A DNA stretch of 64,000 nucleotides. It comes from Chloroflexota bacterium (lineage in GTDB: Bacteria; Chloroflexota; Anaerolineae; Caldilineales; Caldilineaceae). The first letter of the stretch is position 1; the number at the start of each line of letters is the position of its first letter. The position numbers and the translations under genes are program-made. Below are positions 18,254 to 27,087 of this stretch, piece by piece. The DNA lies in contig BOKO01000027.1 of the NCBI GenBank assembly GCA_016861025.1, forward strand, positions 18,596-82,595, read 5' to 3'. Below the pieces are notes generated by a model. It ran no database searches. It was not told the DNA's origin and saw only the letters and a program-made list of their open reading frames with translations.

Positions 18254-19410
18254 CAGGGAACCGCCGCTTCTGCGGATGGAGTGGAGGATTCACGCTTGAG
18301 CGACGCTTCGGCGGCTTCGCGACCGGCGCGGCGTCGCGCCCGTCGCACATAGACTTCGCTCGCCACGACGAACATCACAACCAGGCCGTTGATCACTGTA
18401 ATCAATGCGCTGGGCACCTGCACCGTGAGTTGCATCTTGTTGGCGCCGACCAACAGCCCGCCAAAAAGAAACGAAGCAGGGATGGCGCCGAGCGGATGCA
18501 ACTTGCCGAAGAGCGCCGCCACGATGCCGCTGAAGCCATAGCCGCCCGAAAGTCCTTCCAACATCCGGTGCGAGACGCCGGTGACTTCGACCGCGCCGGC
18601 AAGACCGGCGAAGCCGCCCGCCAGAATCAGCGAGAACGCCACATAAAAGGGCACCGGCATCCCGGCGTAACGCGCCGCCGACGGATTCAACCCGACCGTG
18701 CGGATGCGGAAGCCGATGGTCGTGCGCCAGAGGAGCAGATAGACGAGCACTGCAAGCACCAACGCCAGGATCACGCCGCTGTGTAGCAGTGTGGGTGGAG
18801 CGAGCCGCGTCAGCCAGACGCTGCGCGGCAGCGCCTCACTTTGCGCAATGTTGGTGCCGGCGGCGATCTGCGCCGGGTCGAGCATGGGGCCGCGCAGCAG
18901 AAAGTTCATCAACTGCAGGGCGATAGCGTTGAGCATCACTGTGCTCAAGATTTCGTTGACGTTGAGCCGCGCCTTGAGCACGCCCGCAATGCCGCCCCAC
19001 ACCGCGCCCGCCAGCGCACCGACAATCAAGGTCAGCGGCAGCAAAAGCCAGCCCGGCCAGTCGCGCAGCCAGAGTGTAAACGCCGTCGCCGCCAGCGCGC
19101 CGACGATGATCTGCCCCTCGCCACCGATGTTAATCACGCCCCCGCGGAAGGAGATGCAGATGCCCAGCGCCACCAGTAAAAGCGGCGTCATCTTGGTCAG
19201 CGTCGACGCCAGACCGCCGACGCTTCCGAATGCGCCGCTGATCAGCACCCAATATGCCTCAAATGGGTTGGCGCCGAGCAGCGCCAGCAAGACGCCGCCG
19301 ATGGCGAATGCAATCAGCACCGCAGCAATAGGAAGAGCAAGCTCAAGAAAACGTAGCGACCTCAGAAAACGCTGCATGGCCGGCGACTTCAGTCTGCTAT
19401 GAGGATTCAC
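18253..19410 (-). CDS. Nucleoside ABC transporter permease (YufP-like)
   Basis: A 385-residue permease, first gene of the importer operon. It has about ten hydrophobic segments, with GVINIGGEGQIIVGALAATA (about 90-109) and GFRIRTVGLNPSAARYAGMPV (about 233-253) as conserved signatures. The last 35 residues are a basic, polar tail (RRARRRAGREAAEAS). The GTG at 19410 has GAGGAG 11 bases upstream; an ATG at 19377 (MQRFLRS) is an alternative. The 142-base gap upstream should hold the operon promoter, but I see no clear boxes. Confidence 0.92.
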   Translation of the reverse strand: MNPHSRLKSPAMQRFLRSLRFLELALPIAAVLIAFAIGGVLLALLGANPFEAYWVLISGAFGSVGGLASTLTKMTPLLLVALGICISFRGGVINIGGEGQIIVGALAATAFTLWLRDWPGWLLLPLTLIVGALAGAVWGGIAGVLKARLNVNEILSTVMLNAIALQLMNFLLRGPMLDPAQIAAGTNIAQSEALPRSVWLTRLAPPTLLHSGVILALVLAVLVYLLLWRTTIGFRIRTVGLNPSAARYAGMPVPFYVAFSLILAGGFAGLAGAVEVTGVSHRMLEGLSGGYGFSGIVAALFGKLHPLGAIPASFLFGGLLVGANKMQLTVQVPSALITVINGLVVMFVVASEVYVRRARRRAGREAAEASLKRESSTPSAEAAVP

Positions 19411-19552
19411 AAAGTTAGCAACTCCTCATAAGGATACCAGAGCCTGCATCGCGGCGTCAATTGAATGTTTTGCGGTAAATATGACCAGGCTTTCTGGACA
19501 TGTTGCACAAGGAGTGCGCCGCACGAGAAAGTGCTGAGCTACAGAGAAATGT

Positions 19553-20317
19553 CTATGGCTCGGTGTGTTCGCCTGGTTGCAAGATACGCACGTCGATCTG
19601 CGGCGCCATACGTCGAATGAACTCGCGAAAAAGAAGCGGTGGGTCGAACAGAAAAGCCCGCGTCAGTCGGTGAATTGCCATCGGATAAAGCGTACCCCAG
19701 TGAATCGGGATAGCGATCTGCGGTGCGATCAGTTGGCTGGCTTGCGCCGCACGATAGGGATCCATGTGTCCTGCGCCAAGCGTCGGCCCCCAGCCCCAAA
19801 CCGGCATCAACGCAACGTCGATGTTGCCCGCCAGTTGCTCCATTTCTGGGAAGAGGTCGGTGTCCCCTGGGAAATAGACGCGCTGCGTCTCGCCGCCGAC
19901 AATATAGCCTAGACACGCCGCCGTTGGCCCTAGCGGGCCGCGCGAACCGTTGTGCACGGCGGTCGTCGCCGTCACCGGCGCCCCTGCCACTGTCGTGCGT
20001 TCGCCCGCACGCAATTCCTCGATGTTGGTGAAACCATGTTGACGCAGCAGCGCGCCGGCGCCCACCGGTACGATCAGCCGCGTCGACTTGCCGAGTTTGC
20101 GCAGCGACGGCAAGTCGAGGTGGTCGTAGTGCAGATGCGAAATCAGCACGGCGTCGAGCTTTTCCTGCCAGGCGTCCAAAATCGGCGAGCGGCGCCGGCG
20201 CAAGTGCACCACACGATAGCGCAGAACCGGATCGGTCAAAATGCGCGCGTTGCCTACCTCGATCAACACAGTGGCGTGGCCGATATAGGTGATGCGGTGG
20301 GTGGCGGTTTTGTTCAT
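19553..20317 (-). CDS. Metallo-beta-lactamase-fold hydrolase (UlaG-like)
   Basis: About 254 residues. The N-terminal ITYIGHATVLIEVGNARILTD strand pair and the metal-binding SHLHYDHLD (about 59-67) define the MBL fold, with YFPGDTDLFPEM carrying a further ligand and IPIHWGTLYPM closing the site. Layout is closest to the UlaG/YtfE-like zinc hydrolases annotated as metal-dependent hydrolases; the true substrate is unknown. The ATG at 20317 is taken; a GTG two codons earlier is possible. Neither has a clear ribosome site. Confidence 0.88.
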   Translation of the reverse strand: MNKTATHRITYIGHATVLIEVGNARILTDPVLRYRVVHLRRRRSPILDAWQEKLDAVLISHLHYDHLDLPSLRKLGKSTRLIVPVGAGALLRQHGFTNIEELRAGERTTVAGAPVTATTAVHNGSRGPLGPTAACLGYIVGGETQRVYFPGDTDLFPEMEQLAGNIDVALMPVWGWGPTLGAGHMDPYRAAQASQLIAPQIAIPIHWGTLYPMAIHRLTRAFLFDPPLLFREFIRRMAPQIDVRILQPGEHTEP

Positions 20318-20332
20318 ATTCACGAAAAAGAT

Positions 20333-20354
20333 AGGGCAGGCGTTCGCCTGCCCT
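20333..20354 (-). terminator. GC-rich hairpin with T-run, terminator for the DUF308 gene
   Basis: AGGGCAGGCG and CGCCTGCCCT form a perfect 10-bp stem around TT. On the minus strand it is followed by ATCTTTTTCG. It lies 30 bases beyond the DUF308 stop, as a rho-independent terminator would. The palindrome may also be one of the interspersed hairpins of this genome. Confidence 0.65.
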
Positions 20355-20384
20355 TACACCGACAAACTTGGTTAATCTCTATCG

Positions 20385-20918
20385 TCAGGCGTTACGCAGG
20401 CGGAACGCAAAGAAGATGGTGAAGATGCCGCCAACGATGGCGAAAATGCCGATCACCCACGGCAACATCAGCGCATAGCCAAGTGGGCTGCCAAGCAGCA
20501 TAAGGCCGATGACGATTGAGATGGCGCCGATAATGCCCGGCCCCCAGCCTGCGCCCTGGAAGGACTCGACCAGCCCAAAGATGCCCATAATGATGCCCTG
20601 GACACCGAGGATGATGACAGCGGCGATGCCAAAGACCAGTGTAGCCCCATCGGTGATATTGGAAACCAGGAACCAACCGGCCAGGATGCCAATAATGCCG
20701 CTGATCAGCTTCCAGACCGTGTTGCCGCGGTCTGTAAAGATGCGCACAAGCGACAAAACACCGGTGACGAGCCAATAGATGCCGATGTAGAAGACGATCA
20801 TACGGGAGGTTAGCACCGGGTCGGTCAGCAAGAAGATGCCAATGAGAAGTGTTGCAATGCCCTGAATCAATACAAGCCACCATTGAATGGGTGGCTTTTC
20901 CTGCGTTGCTACTGCCAT
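20385..20918 (-). CDS. DUF308/HdeD-family membrane protein
   Basis: A 177-residue protein with six hydrophobic helices in three pairs, e.g. WLVLIQGIATLLIGIFLLTD, IVFYIGIYWLVTGVLSLVRI and VIGIFAIVGGIFTIFFAFRL. This is the usual size and layout of HdeD-like DUF308 proteins. The family includes the E. coli acid-resistance protein HdeD, but the function in other phyla is untested. Start ATG with an AGGAG-like site. It stands alone, with a terminator-like hairpin after it and a 300-base gap before it. Confidence 0.88.
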   Translation of the reverse strand: MAVATQEKPPIQWWLVLIQGIATLLIGIFLLTDPVLTSRMIVFYIGIYWLVTGVLSLVRIFTDRGNTVWKLISGIIGILAGWFLVSNITDGATLVFGIAAVIILGVQGIIMGIFGLVESFQGAGWGPGIIGAISIVIGLMLLGSPLGYALMLPWVIGIFAIVGGIFTIFFAFRLRNA

Positions 20919-21219
20919 GTCCGAATCTCCTGTTCAAGTTCTTGTTGGTTGGAAAGATATAGAAAAAGCTAAAGAAAACTAGAATTCGACCATGAACTGT
21001 CAGCGTTTTGGTTCACGGTGGACTGAGGCTGTGAAGCGCGCCAAACCGACGGCTTTCACAGTGATCGAAAGTATAATGCAATCATTTAGGTTGCACAAGA
21101 TGCAATAAATGGGTTTCTGCCCCAAGCATCGTGACGGGAAGTAAGGTATACTTGGGAGACGGAAACAGCATTCACCTGTCGAGTTCGTTCTGATCGCACT
21201 TTCATCGCCTTCCGCTCTT
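20919..21219. other. Intergenic region upstream of DUF308 and recD2 genes
   Basis: A 301-base divergent gap. A TATAAT word (21072-21077) and a TATACT word (21147-21152) point toward recD2, but neither has a convincing -35 box at 16-18 bases. No open frame with coding character and no repeat was found. Confidence 0.5.
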
Positions 21220-23631
21220 ATGGACACTTTGCGTGGCGTTGTTGAACGCATCACCTACCATAACGAAGAAAATGGCTACACGGTCGCCAAGCTGACGCCC
21301 GAACGCGTCGGGCGCACTCTCTTTGGCGCCGAGCGCGAGGTGGCGATCGTCGGCAACATGTTAGGGTTGAATGTCGGCGAGTCGGTCGAGCTGACCGGGC
21401 GTTGGACAGTGCACGGCGACTATGGCCGTCAGTTCCAGGTCGAGACCTTTCGCCCGATGTTGCCCGCCACCATCGCCGGCCTAGAGAAATATCTCGGCAG
21501 CGGGCTGATCAAGGGCGTGGGTCCTGTAACCGCGCAGCGCATCGTGCGGCAGTTCGGCCTCGACACACTCACCGTGATCGAGGAGAATCCGGAACGGTTG
21601 GCGGAAACGCCCGGCGTCGGCCCCAAACGCGTCGATATGATCAGCAAAGCATGGGCAGAGCAGCGCGCAATCAAAGAAGTGATGCTCTTTTTACAGAGCA
21701 ACGGCGTCAGCACCAGCCTCGCCACCAAAATCTACAAAACCTACGGCGACGATGCGATCAACGTCGTGCGCGCCGACCCTTATCGCCTGGCGCGTGACAT
21801 CTTCGGCATCGGCTTTCTCACCGCGGACAAAATTGCACGCGCTATGGGGATGCCCGAGGATGCACCGGAACGCGTGGCGGCGGGCGTCGCCTACGCGCTC
21901 AACCAGGCGAGCGAGGAAGGTCATGTCTTTTTACCGACGTCGGAGCTGGTCAAGCTCACCGCCGAATTGCTCAAAGTCTCGTCCAACCTGATCGGCGTCG
22001 GGCTGGCGCGGATGTGGAACGAGGCTCAGGTCAAAGTGGCGCCGGGGCCTGGACGTGAAGCCATTGAGCCACAGCCGAGCTTTGTCGCTGAGCCGCGAGT
22101 GGTGGCGGAGCAGGGGCAGTTGTACGCCGTCCACACGATCGACGAGGCGCAGCGTCTGCTCAATGAGGAAAACGCCATCTACCTGACGCCGCTCTATTTC
22201 AGTGAGGTGGGCGTAGCGCGGCGTTTGCTGCGGCTGCTGCGCGAGGGCGAGAGCCGACTTGCCGCCTTCGCCCGCTATCGACCGGTTGACTGGGAGCATG
22301 CACTCTCCGAAGCCGAGCGAGCCAACGGCTTCCCGCTCGCCCCTCAGCAACGCCAGGCTGTGCAGGCAGCGCTCACCCACCGCGTCGCTATCCTGACCGG
22401 CGGGCCTGGCACGGGCAAGACGACGACCGTGCGCACGATTCTCGACCTCTGCCAACGTGAGCAGCATCGCGTCCTTCTCGCCGCGCCGACCGGACGCGCG
22501 GCAAAACGTCTTGCCGAAACCACCGGCGCCGAAGCGAAGACGATCCATCGCCTGCTTGAGTTCAAGCCGGGCGATGGCATGGCGTTTCAGCGCAACGAGG
22601 AAAACCCGCTCGAAGGCGATCTGCTGATCGTGGATGAAGCGTCAATGCTCGACCTGCCGCTGACCAACCACCTGCTCAAAGCAGTTCCATCGGGCATGCA
22701 CCTGCTGCTCGTCGGCGACATCGACCAACTGCCGAGCGTGGGTGCGGGGAATGTGCTGAAGGACATCATTGCGGCGTTGAGCGATTCAGAGAATGAGAGA
22801 TCAGGAGATTGGAGATTGGAGATTGATGGTCCGCCGCCACTCTCGGTCTCCAATCGCCCCATCTCCCAATCTCCAATCTCCTCTGCGTCCGTCATCCGCC
22901 TGAAAACCATCTTCCGCCAAGCCGCCGGGTCGTTCATCATCGCCAACGCGCATCGCATCAACGCCGGCGCGCTGCCGGTGATCGATAACAACGCCGCGAC
23001 GGACTTCTTTCTCTTTCGCACCGAGGAGCCGGAACGCGCCGCCGAGTTGTGCGTGGAACTGGTGGCGGAGCGGATTCCGCGGCGCTTTGGCATTCCGTCG
23101 GAGGAGATTCAGGTGCTGGCGCCGATGCATCGTGGCGTGGTCGGCGTAGCTGCGCTCAACAATGCGCTGCAGCGTGCGCTCAACCCGCCCGCGCCCAACC
23201 GCCCCGAACGCACCATCGGCAGCCGGCTCTATCGCGTCGGCGACAAGGTGATGCAGATTCGCAACAACTACGACAAGGATATCTACAACGGCGACATCGG
23301 GCGCATCACTGCACTTGACCTGATCATGCACACCGTCACGGTGAACTTCGATGGGCGCTCGGTCGGCTACGAATTTTTGGAGTTGGACGAACTAATCCAT
23401 GCCTACGCGATCAGCATTCACAAAAGCCAGGGCAGCGAATTCACCGCCGTCGTGATCCCGCTGCTCACCACACACTACATGATGCTTCAACGCAACCTGC
23501 TCTACACCGCGGTGACGCGCGCGCGGCGGCTTGTCGTGTTGGTGGGGCAGCCGCGCGCGATTGCATTGGCGGTCAACAACAACGAAGTGGCGGCGCGCTT
23601 CACCGGTCTCACGGAACGGCTGCTTGGTTGA
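21220..23631 (+). CDS. recD2: RecD2-type ATP-dependent 5'-3' DNA helicase
   Basis: An 803-residue superfamily 1B helicase. After an N-terminal domain with helix-hairpin-helix motifs (GVGPVTAQRIVRQFG, TPGVGPKRVDMISKAW) come Walker A GGPGTGKTTT (about 393), motif Ia APTGRAAKRL, motif II IVDEAS, motif III VGDIDQLPSVGAGN, and late motifs SIHKSQGSEF and LLYTAVTRARRLVVL. Residues about 522-555 are a translated heptamer hairpin that lengthens the loop between motif III and the TIFRQA motif; without it length would be near the family's usual size. The helicase acts in DNA repair. Its 3' end overlaps the convergent DUF1499 gene by 23 bases. Confidence 0.96.
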   Translation: MDTLRGVVERITYHNEENGYTVAKLTPERVGRTLFGAEREVAIVGNMLGLNVGESVELTGRWTVHGDYGRQFQVETFRPMLPATIAGLEKYLGSGLIKGVGPVTAQRIVRQFGLDTLTVIEENPERLAETPGVGPKRVDMISKAWAEQRAIKEVMLFLQSNGVSTSLATKIYKTYGDDAINVVRADPYRLARDIFGIGFLTADKIARAMGMPEDAPERVAAGVAYALNQASEEGHVFLPTSELVKLTAELLKVSSNLIGVGLARMWNEAQVKVAPGPGREAIEPQPSFVAEPRVVAEQGQLYAVHTIDEAQRLLNEENAIYLTPLYFSEVGVARRLLRLLREGESRLAAFARYRPVDWEHALSEAERANGFPLAPQQRQAVQAALTHRVAILTGGPGTGKTTTVRTILDLCQREQHRVLLAAPTGRAAKRLAETTGAEAKTIHRLLEFKPGDGMAFQRNEENPLEGDLLIVDEASMLDLPLTNHLLKAVPSGMHLLLVGDIDQLPSVGAGNVLKDIIAALSDSENERSGDWRLEIDGPPPLSVSNRPISQSPISSASVIRLKTIFRQAAGSFIIANAHRINAGALPVIDNNAATDFFLFRTEEPERAAELCVELVAERIPRRFGIPSEEIQVLAPMHRGVVGVAALNNALQRALNPPAPNRPERTIGSRLYRVGDKVMQIRNNYDKDIYNGDIGRITALDLIMHTVTVNFDGRSVGYEFLELDELIHAYAISIHKSQGSEFTAVVIPLLTTHYMMLQRNLLYTAVTRARRLVVLVGQPRAIALAVNNNEVAARFTGLTERLLG
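22785..22884. repeat. Heptamer hairpin element (GGAGATT family) inserted in the recD2 reading frame
   Basis: AGGAGATTGGAGATT (22803-22817) and its perfect inverted copy (22868-22882) enclose 50 bases. They match the intergenic copies at 16061, 17267 and 47355. The insertion preserves the reading frame of the helicase gene. Confidence 0.85.
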
Positions 23632-24085
23632 AACGCGCGCGAATCTCCTCCATGCGGTTGCGGTTGACGCCCATGTCCCCTCGCCCAACGCGTGACGCCG
23701 AGCGGAAGTGAATCGTCTTGGCGGCGTCGTCGATCACAAATTGCACATCATCCACAAAGCGGAAGATCAGCGACGTGAACGTGGCGTGAATGTACAGCTC
23801 CTCGTCGGTGACGATTTTGGTGCGCGGCATGGCGGCGATCACGTCGAGCAACCGCTGGCGGGCGTCGGCGGCGCTGCCGGTGTAGGTGATCGGCTCGATG
23901 TAATGCTGCGCGTCCTCGCGCGGCGCCTGCGTCGAAACACAGTTCGGCGAATCCGGACAGGGCTGCAGCGTTTTGGCGACGGCGTTGCGCTCTACGATGG
24001 TGGGCGTGGCTGCGGTGCACGCAGTCAGCGCCATCGCCGAAAGCAGACCGGCGGATATCAACAGTTTTTTTGAAAAAGCAGACAT
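23609..24085 (-). CDS. DUF1499 domain lipoprotein
   Basis: A 158-residue exported protein. The signal peptide ends in ALTAC (Cys about 23). The mature part matches DUF1499: QPCPDSPNCVSTQA near residue 41, a central VIAAMPRTKIVTDEE, and FVDDVQFVIDDAAKTIHFRSASRVGRGDMGVNRNRMEEI near the end. The family is widespread and unassigned; a periplasmic binding role is often assumed. It converges with recD2 and overlaps its last 23 bases, so transcription of the two must interfere or share a terminator. Fold assignment is firm, function unknown. Confidence 0.9.
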   Translation of the reverse strand: MSAFSKKLLISAGLLSAMALTACTAATPTIVERNAVAKTLQPCPDSPNCVSTQAPREDAQHYIEPITYTGSAADARQRLLDVIAAMPRTKIVTDEELYIHATFTSLIFRFVDDVQFVIDDAAKTIHFRSASRVGRGDMGVNRNRMEEIRARFNQAAVP

Positions 24086-24288
24086 TTCGAAACTCCCTAC
24101 GATTTTTGATCGCTATCGTGATTTTCACAGCCAAAACACTGCGCAAACCATAATCACGCATACAGTTTGTATAGATTCGCCACAAATGTCGCAACGTGGC
24201 AGCCGAAGAATCGTGCAGTGAACGCACAGTGCACGCTACAAAAGAGCCATGAAATTGCGTCCGCCATGCGCTACAATCGGTGTGACGC

Positions 24289-24317
24289 CTTCCTGGGAGC
24301 TTTGAGCTTCCAGGAAG
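24289..24317. repeat. CTTCCAGG-type hairpin in the CAP gene leader
   Basis: CTTCCTGG (24289-24296) pairs with CCAGGAAG (24310-24317), with a further AGCT/AGCT pairing in the loop. The stem words are shared with the hairpin at 29798-29833. Confidence 0.55.
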
Positions 24318-24359
24318 TTTTACGACACGGCCAAATCAGTCACGGGGACGCGAATTGCC

Positions 24360-25289
24360 ATGCACCCAGTCATTGTTACACACATCCAATCAGTATTGAG
24401 GCAAGTCGGTGTAGTTGCCGGCGTCACCACATTCGTCGTTGTGCTTGCCTTTGCGCCATCGGCGGCGGCGCAGGTGAGCGAGGCGGCTTACACCGGCTGC
24501 GGCGGCGTTGACGCGCCAGTCATCAACGATGCATTCGAGGCGCGCGTCGTCGAGCTGGTCAACCAGCAGCGCGCCGCCAATGGCGCCCTGCCGCCGCTCA
24601 AGCGCGTGCCTGCGCTGGACAAGGCAGCGCGCTACCACGCCGCCGACCTCGGAACCGACAACTATTTTGCTCACGACACCTTCGACCGCAACGGTGGAAG
24701 CCTGGTGCGGGTGTGCGGTGCATTCGATCGCATTCGTAGATGGTACGACTGGTGGACGGCCGGCGAGAATATCGGCGCTGGCTATCGTACACCGGAGGAG
24801 GTGATGGCGGGCTGGATGGGAAGTCCAGGCCATCGCCAGAACATTCTCAACCCGAACTACCGTGAGATCGGCGTCGGCTATTTCAGCGGGGCCGGCGATT
24901 ATGGCGTTTATTGGGTGCAGGATTTAGGCGCGCGCAGCGGCGAATATCCGATTCTCATCAACAACGACGCTGCTGTCACGAGTGACCGCAACGTCGAAAT
25001 CTTTGTCCACGGTGAATGGAGCGAGATGCGGTTGCGCAACGACAGCAACGCCTGGGGCGAGTGGCAGCCCTTTGTCAGCCGCTTCACCTGGACGCTCAAC
25101 GACGGCGCGGGCGAACGCATTGTCTCCGCCGAGCTGCGCAGCGAAGCGCAGACCTATAGCGCCTGCGACAAAATCACGCTGGTCAATAGGGCCGCGGACG
25201 AGTCATCGCAACCGATCTCCGCTTATCAACTCTACCTGCCGTCGATCGTCTCCAGCCAGCCGGTGCAACCGCCGGTGACCTGCGAATGA
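24360..25289 (+). CDS. Secreted CAP/SCP-domain protein
   Basis: A 309-residue secreted protein. A signal peptide (about 1-37, ending around PSAAAQVSEA) is followed by a CAP domain (about 55-195). Domain motifs are VVELVNQQRAANG, AARYHAADLGTDNYFAHDTF with the conserved His/Asp, AGENIGAGY and GSPGHRQNILNPNYREIGVGYF, the pair around HRQN being the family's most conserved. The remaining C-terminal part (about 205-309) looks like a beta-rich cell-surface module ending in a Pro-rich tail. CAP proteins bind lipids or act extracellularly; enzyme activity is unproven. It is a single-gene unit whose leader contains a hairpin. Confidence 0.9.
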   Translation: MHPVIVTHIQSVLRQVGVVAGVTTFVVVLAFAPSAAAQVSEAAYTGCGGVDAPVINDAFEARVVELVNQQRAANGALPPLKRVPALDKAARYHAADLGTDNYFAHDTFDRNGGSLVRVCGAFDRIRRWYDWWTAGENIGAGYRTPEEVMAGWMGSPGHRQNILNPNYREIGVGYFSGAGDYGVYWVQDLGARSGEYPILINNDAAVTSDRNVEIFVHGEWSEMRLRNDSNAWGEWQPFVSRFTWTLNDGAGERIVSAELRSEAQTYSACDKITLVNRAADESSQPISAYQLYLPSIVSSQPVQPPVTCE

Positions 25290-25293
25290 ATCC

Positions 25294-25322
25294 TTGCCGC
25301 GCGCCCGGTTCGGTGGTACACT
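25294..25322 (+). promoter_or_regulatory. Promoter for dnaX, near-leaderless
   Basis: TTGCCG (25294-25299) and TACACT (25317-25322) are 17 bases apart. Transcription would start about seven bases after the -10 box, at or within a few bases of the dnaX ATG at 25329, giving almost no leader. Confidence 0.45.
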
Positions 25323-25328
25323 GGCGAC

Positions 25329-26984
25329 ATGTCCACAGCCTTGTATCGCAAATGGCGCAGCCAGACGTTCGACGAAGTTGTCGGCCAGGAACATGTCACA
25401 CAGACGCTGAAAAATGCGCTGCGCGATGGTCGCGTGGCGCACGCCTATCTCTTTTCGGGGCCGCGCGGCACGGGCAAGACGAGCACAGCGCGCATCCTCG
25501 CCAAGGCGCTCAACTGTAGCGCCCCCGAAGCCGAACGCCCGTGTAACCGCTGCCCCACCTGCCAGGCGATCACCGAGGGGCGCATGATCGACCTGATCGA
25601 GATCGACGCCGCCTCCAACAACAGTGTAGACGACATTCGCGAGCTGCGCGACAAAGTCGGTTTCCGTCCCAGTGAAGGGCGCTTCAAGATTTACATCATC
25701 GATGAAGTGCACATGTTGAGCAGCAGCGCGTTCAACGCCCTGCTCAAAACGCTGGAGGAGCCACCGCCTCACGCTCGCTTCATCCTGGCGACGACCGAGC
25801 CGCACAAGATACCGGCGACGGTGATCAGCCGCTGCCAGCGCTTCGACTTTCGCCGCATCCCTGCGCCGGAAATCGCGCAACACCTGCAGCGCATCGTTGA
25901 TGCTGAGGGGTTTAGCGCCGAACCAGATGCATTGCTGATGATCGGACGCAGCGCACAGGGTTGTATGCGCGACGCCGTGAGCCTGCTCGACCAGATGTTC
26001 AGCTTCGGCCACGATCGGGTGACGCTGATGCAGGTGCAGCAAGTGCTCGGCGCAGTCAACACGCAAACGGTCATCGAGTTCATCGGCGCAGTGGCGGCGC
26101 GTGATGCGCAGCGCGGGCTGGCGCTCATTCACAAATTGATGACCGACGGCGCCAGCCTCACCGAATTCTGCCAGCAGGTCGTCGAGCAACTGCGTGCGGT
26201 GATGGTGTTGCAGATGACCAACAACCCAGCGCTGCTCGATGATTTGCCCGCCGAAACCGTGCAACAGATGCAGGCGCAGGCAAAACAGATGGACCTGGCG
26301 ACGACCCTCTATGCGATCAAACGCTTCAGCACGGCAGCGAACGAACTCAAGGGCGGGTTTCAGCCGCAGCTTCCGCTGGAAATGGCGCTGATCGAGGTTG
26401 TGCAGGGCGAAGCGACTGCGCCGCCCTCGGTTGTCGTGCGAACCTCGCCGTCGACCGCCGCTGTGAACACTGAACAGGGCGCCGTGAAACCCGCAGCGCA
26501 GGAAAAGCAGCCGCAGCAGGCGAAATCGGACGACCAGAGCCAACCGAAGCGCGAAAGCATCGTCGATGTAGAGACCTCGCGGCGATTATGGGCGCGCTGG
26601 AAAGAGTTTCTTGGCGTCGTGCGATCGCAGTGTGGACAGCAGGCGACCGCTGCATTGCACGCAGTGCGCGATGTTGCTGTCTCCGATCATGTCGTGGCGC
26701 TGGCGTTTGGCGGCAACGAATTTTCGCGCAACCTGGTGGCAAAGCCCGATGTGCTGCCAGGCGTCGCCGCGGCGCTCTCCCGCTTTATGGGTCGCGAAGT
26801 CACGATCGAGTGTCAGCTTGGCGAAAAAGCGGTGCTCGTCGGTCAGGCCGTGGTGGTGCAGGCGCAGGCAACCGACGGTCCCGATCCGTTGATCGAGTTC
26901 GCCGTGCACGACCTGGGCGCCCAGGTGATGCAGAGCCCCACGCCATCATCGCAACGCAAGCGGCAAACTTCGCCGACTGCGTAG
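25329..26984 (+). CDS. dnaX: DNA polymerase III subunit gamma/tau
   Basis: A 551-residue clamp-loader ATPase. Domains in order: Walker A GPRGTGKTST (about 45), a zinc-binding cluster CSAPEAERPCNRCPTC (about 61-76), Walker B with IIDEVHMLSSSAFNALLKTLEEPP (about 122), sensor ISRCQRFDFR (about 170), domain III, then a Gln/Ser-rich linker (about 385-415) and a tau-like C-terminal domain. It loads the sliding clamp at replication forks. No slippery run for a programmed frameshift lies inside the gene, so only the full form is predicted. It heads the dnaX-ebfC-recR order common in bacteria. Confidence 0.97.
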   Translation: MSTALYRKWRSQTFDEVVGQEHVTQTLKNALRDGRVAHAYLFSGPRGTGKTSTARILAKALNCSAPEAERPCNRCPTCQAITEGRMIDLIEIDAASNNSVDDIRELRDKVGFRPSEGRFKIYIIDEVHMLSSSAFNALLKTLEEPPPHARFILATTEPHKIPATVISRCQRFDFRRIPAPEIAQHLQRIVDAEGFSAEPDALLMIGRSAQGCMRDAVSLLDQMFSFGHDRVTLMQVQQVLGAVNTQTVIEFIGAVAARDAQRGLALIHKLMTDGASLTEFCQQVVEQLRAVMVLQMTNNPALLDDLPAETVQQMQAQAKQMDLATTLYAIKRFSTAANELKGGFQPQLPLEMALIEVVQGEATAPPSVVVRTSPSTAAVNTEQGAVKPAAQEKQPQQAKSDDQSQPKRESIVDVETSRRLWARWKEFLGVVRSQCGQQATAALHAVRDVAVSDHVVALAFGGNEFSRNLVAKPDVLPGVAAALSRFMGREVTIECQLGEKAVLVGQAVVVQAQATDGPDPLIEFAVHDLGAQVMQSPTPSSQRKRQTSPTA

Positions 26985-27004
26985 AAAAAAATCAGTTTGC
27001 GTGA

Positions 27005-27047
27005 TGTCCCAAAAAAGGGGTGAAGATTGACGCCCGATCTTGGGACA
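27005..27047. terminator. Inverted repeat between dnaX and ebfC
   Basis: TGTCCCAA (27005-27012) and TTGGGACA (27040-27047) form an 8-bp stem with a 27-base loop. It could attenuate between the two genes or be a hairpin in their joint mRNA. No T-run follows. Confidence 0.35.
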
Positions 27048-27087
27048 AACGCCCCATGACCATTGTAGCAGAAAAGGATATACCAGA

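Noticed and set aside
25203..26543. A 446-codon minus-strand frame opposite dnaX
   Set aside because: Shadow of dnaX; no family and wrong composition.
26985..27000. A7 run after the dnaX stop as a programmed frameshift site
   Set aside because: The run lies beyond the stop codon; a slippery site within the gene was not seen.
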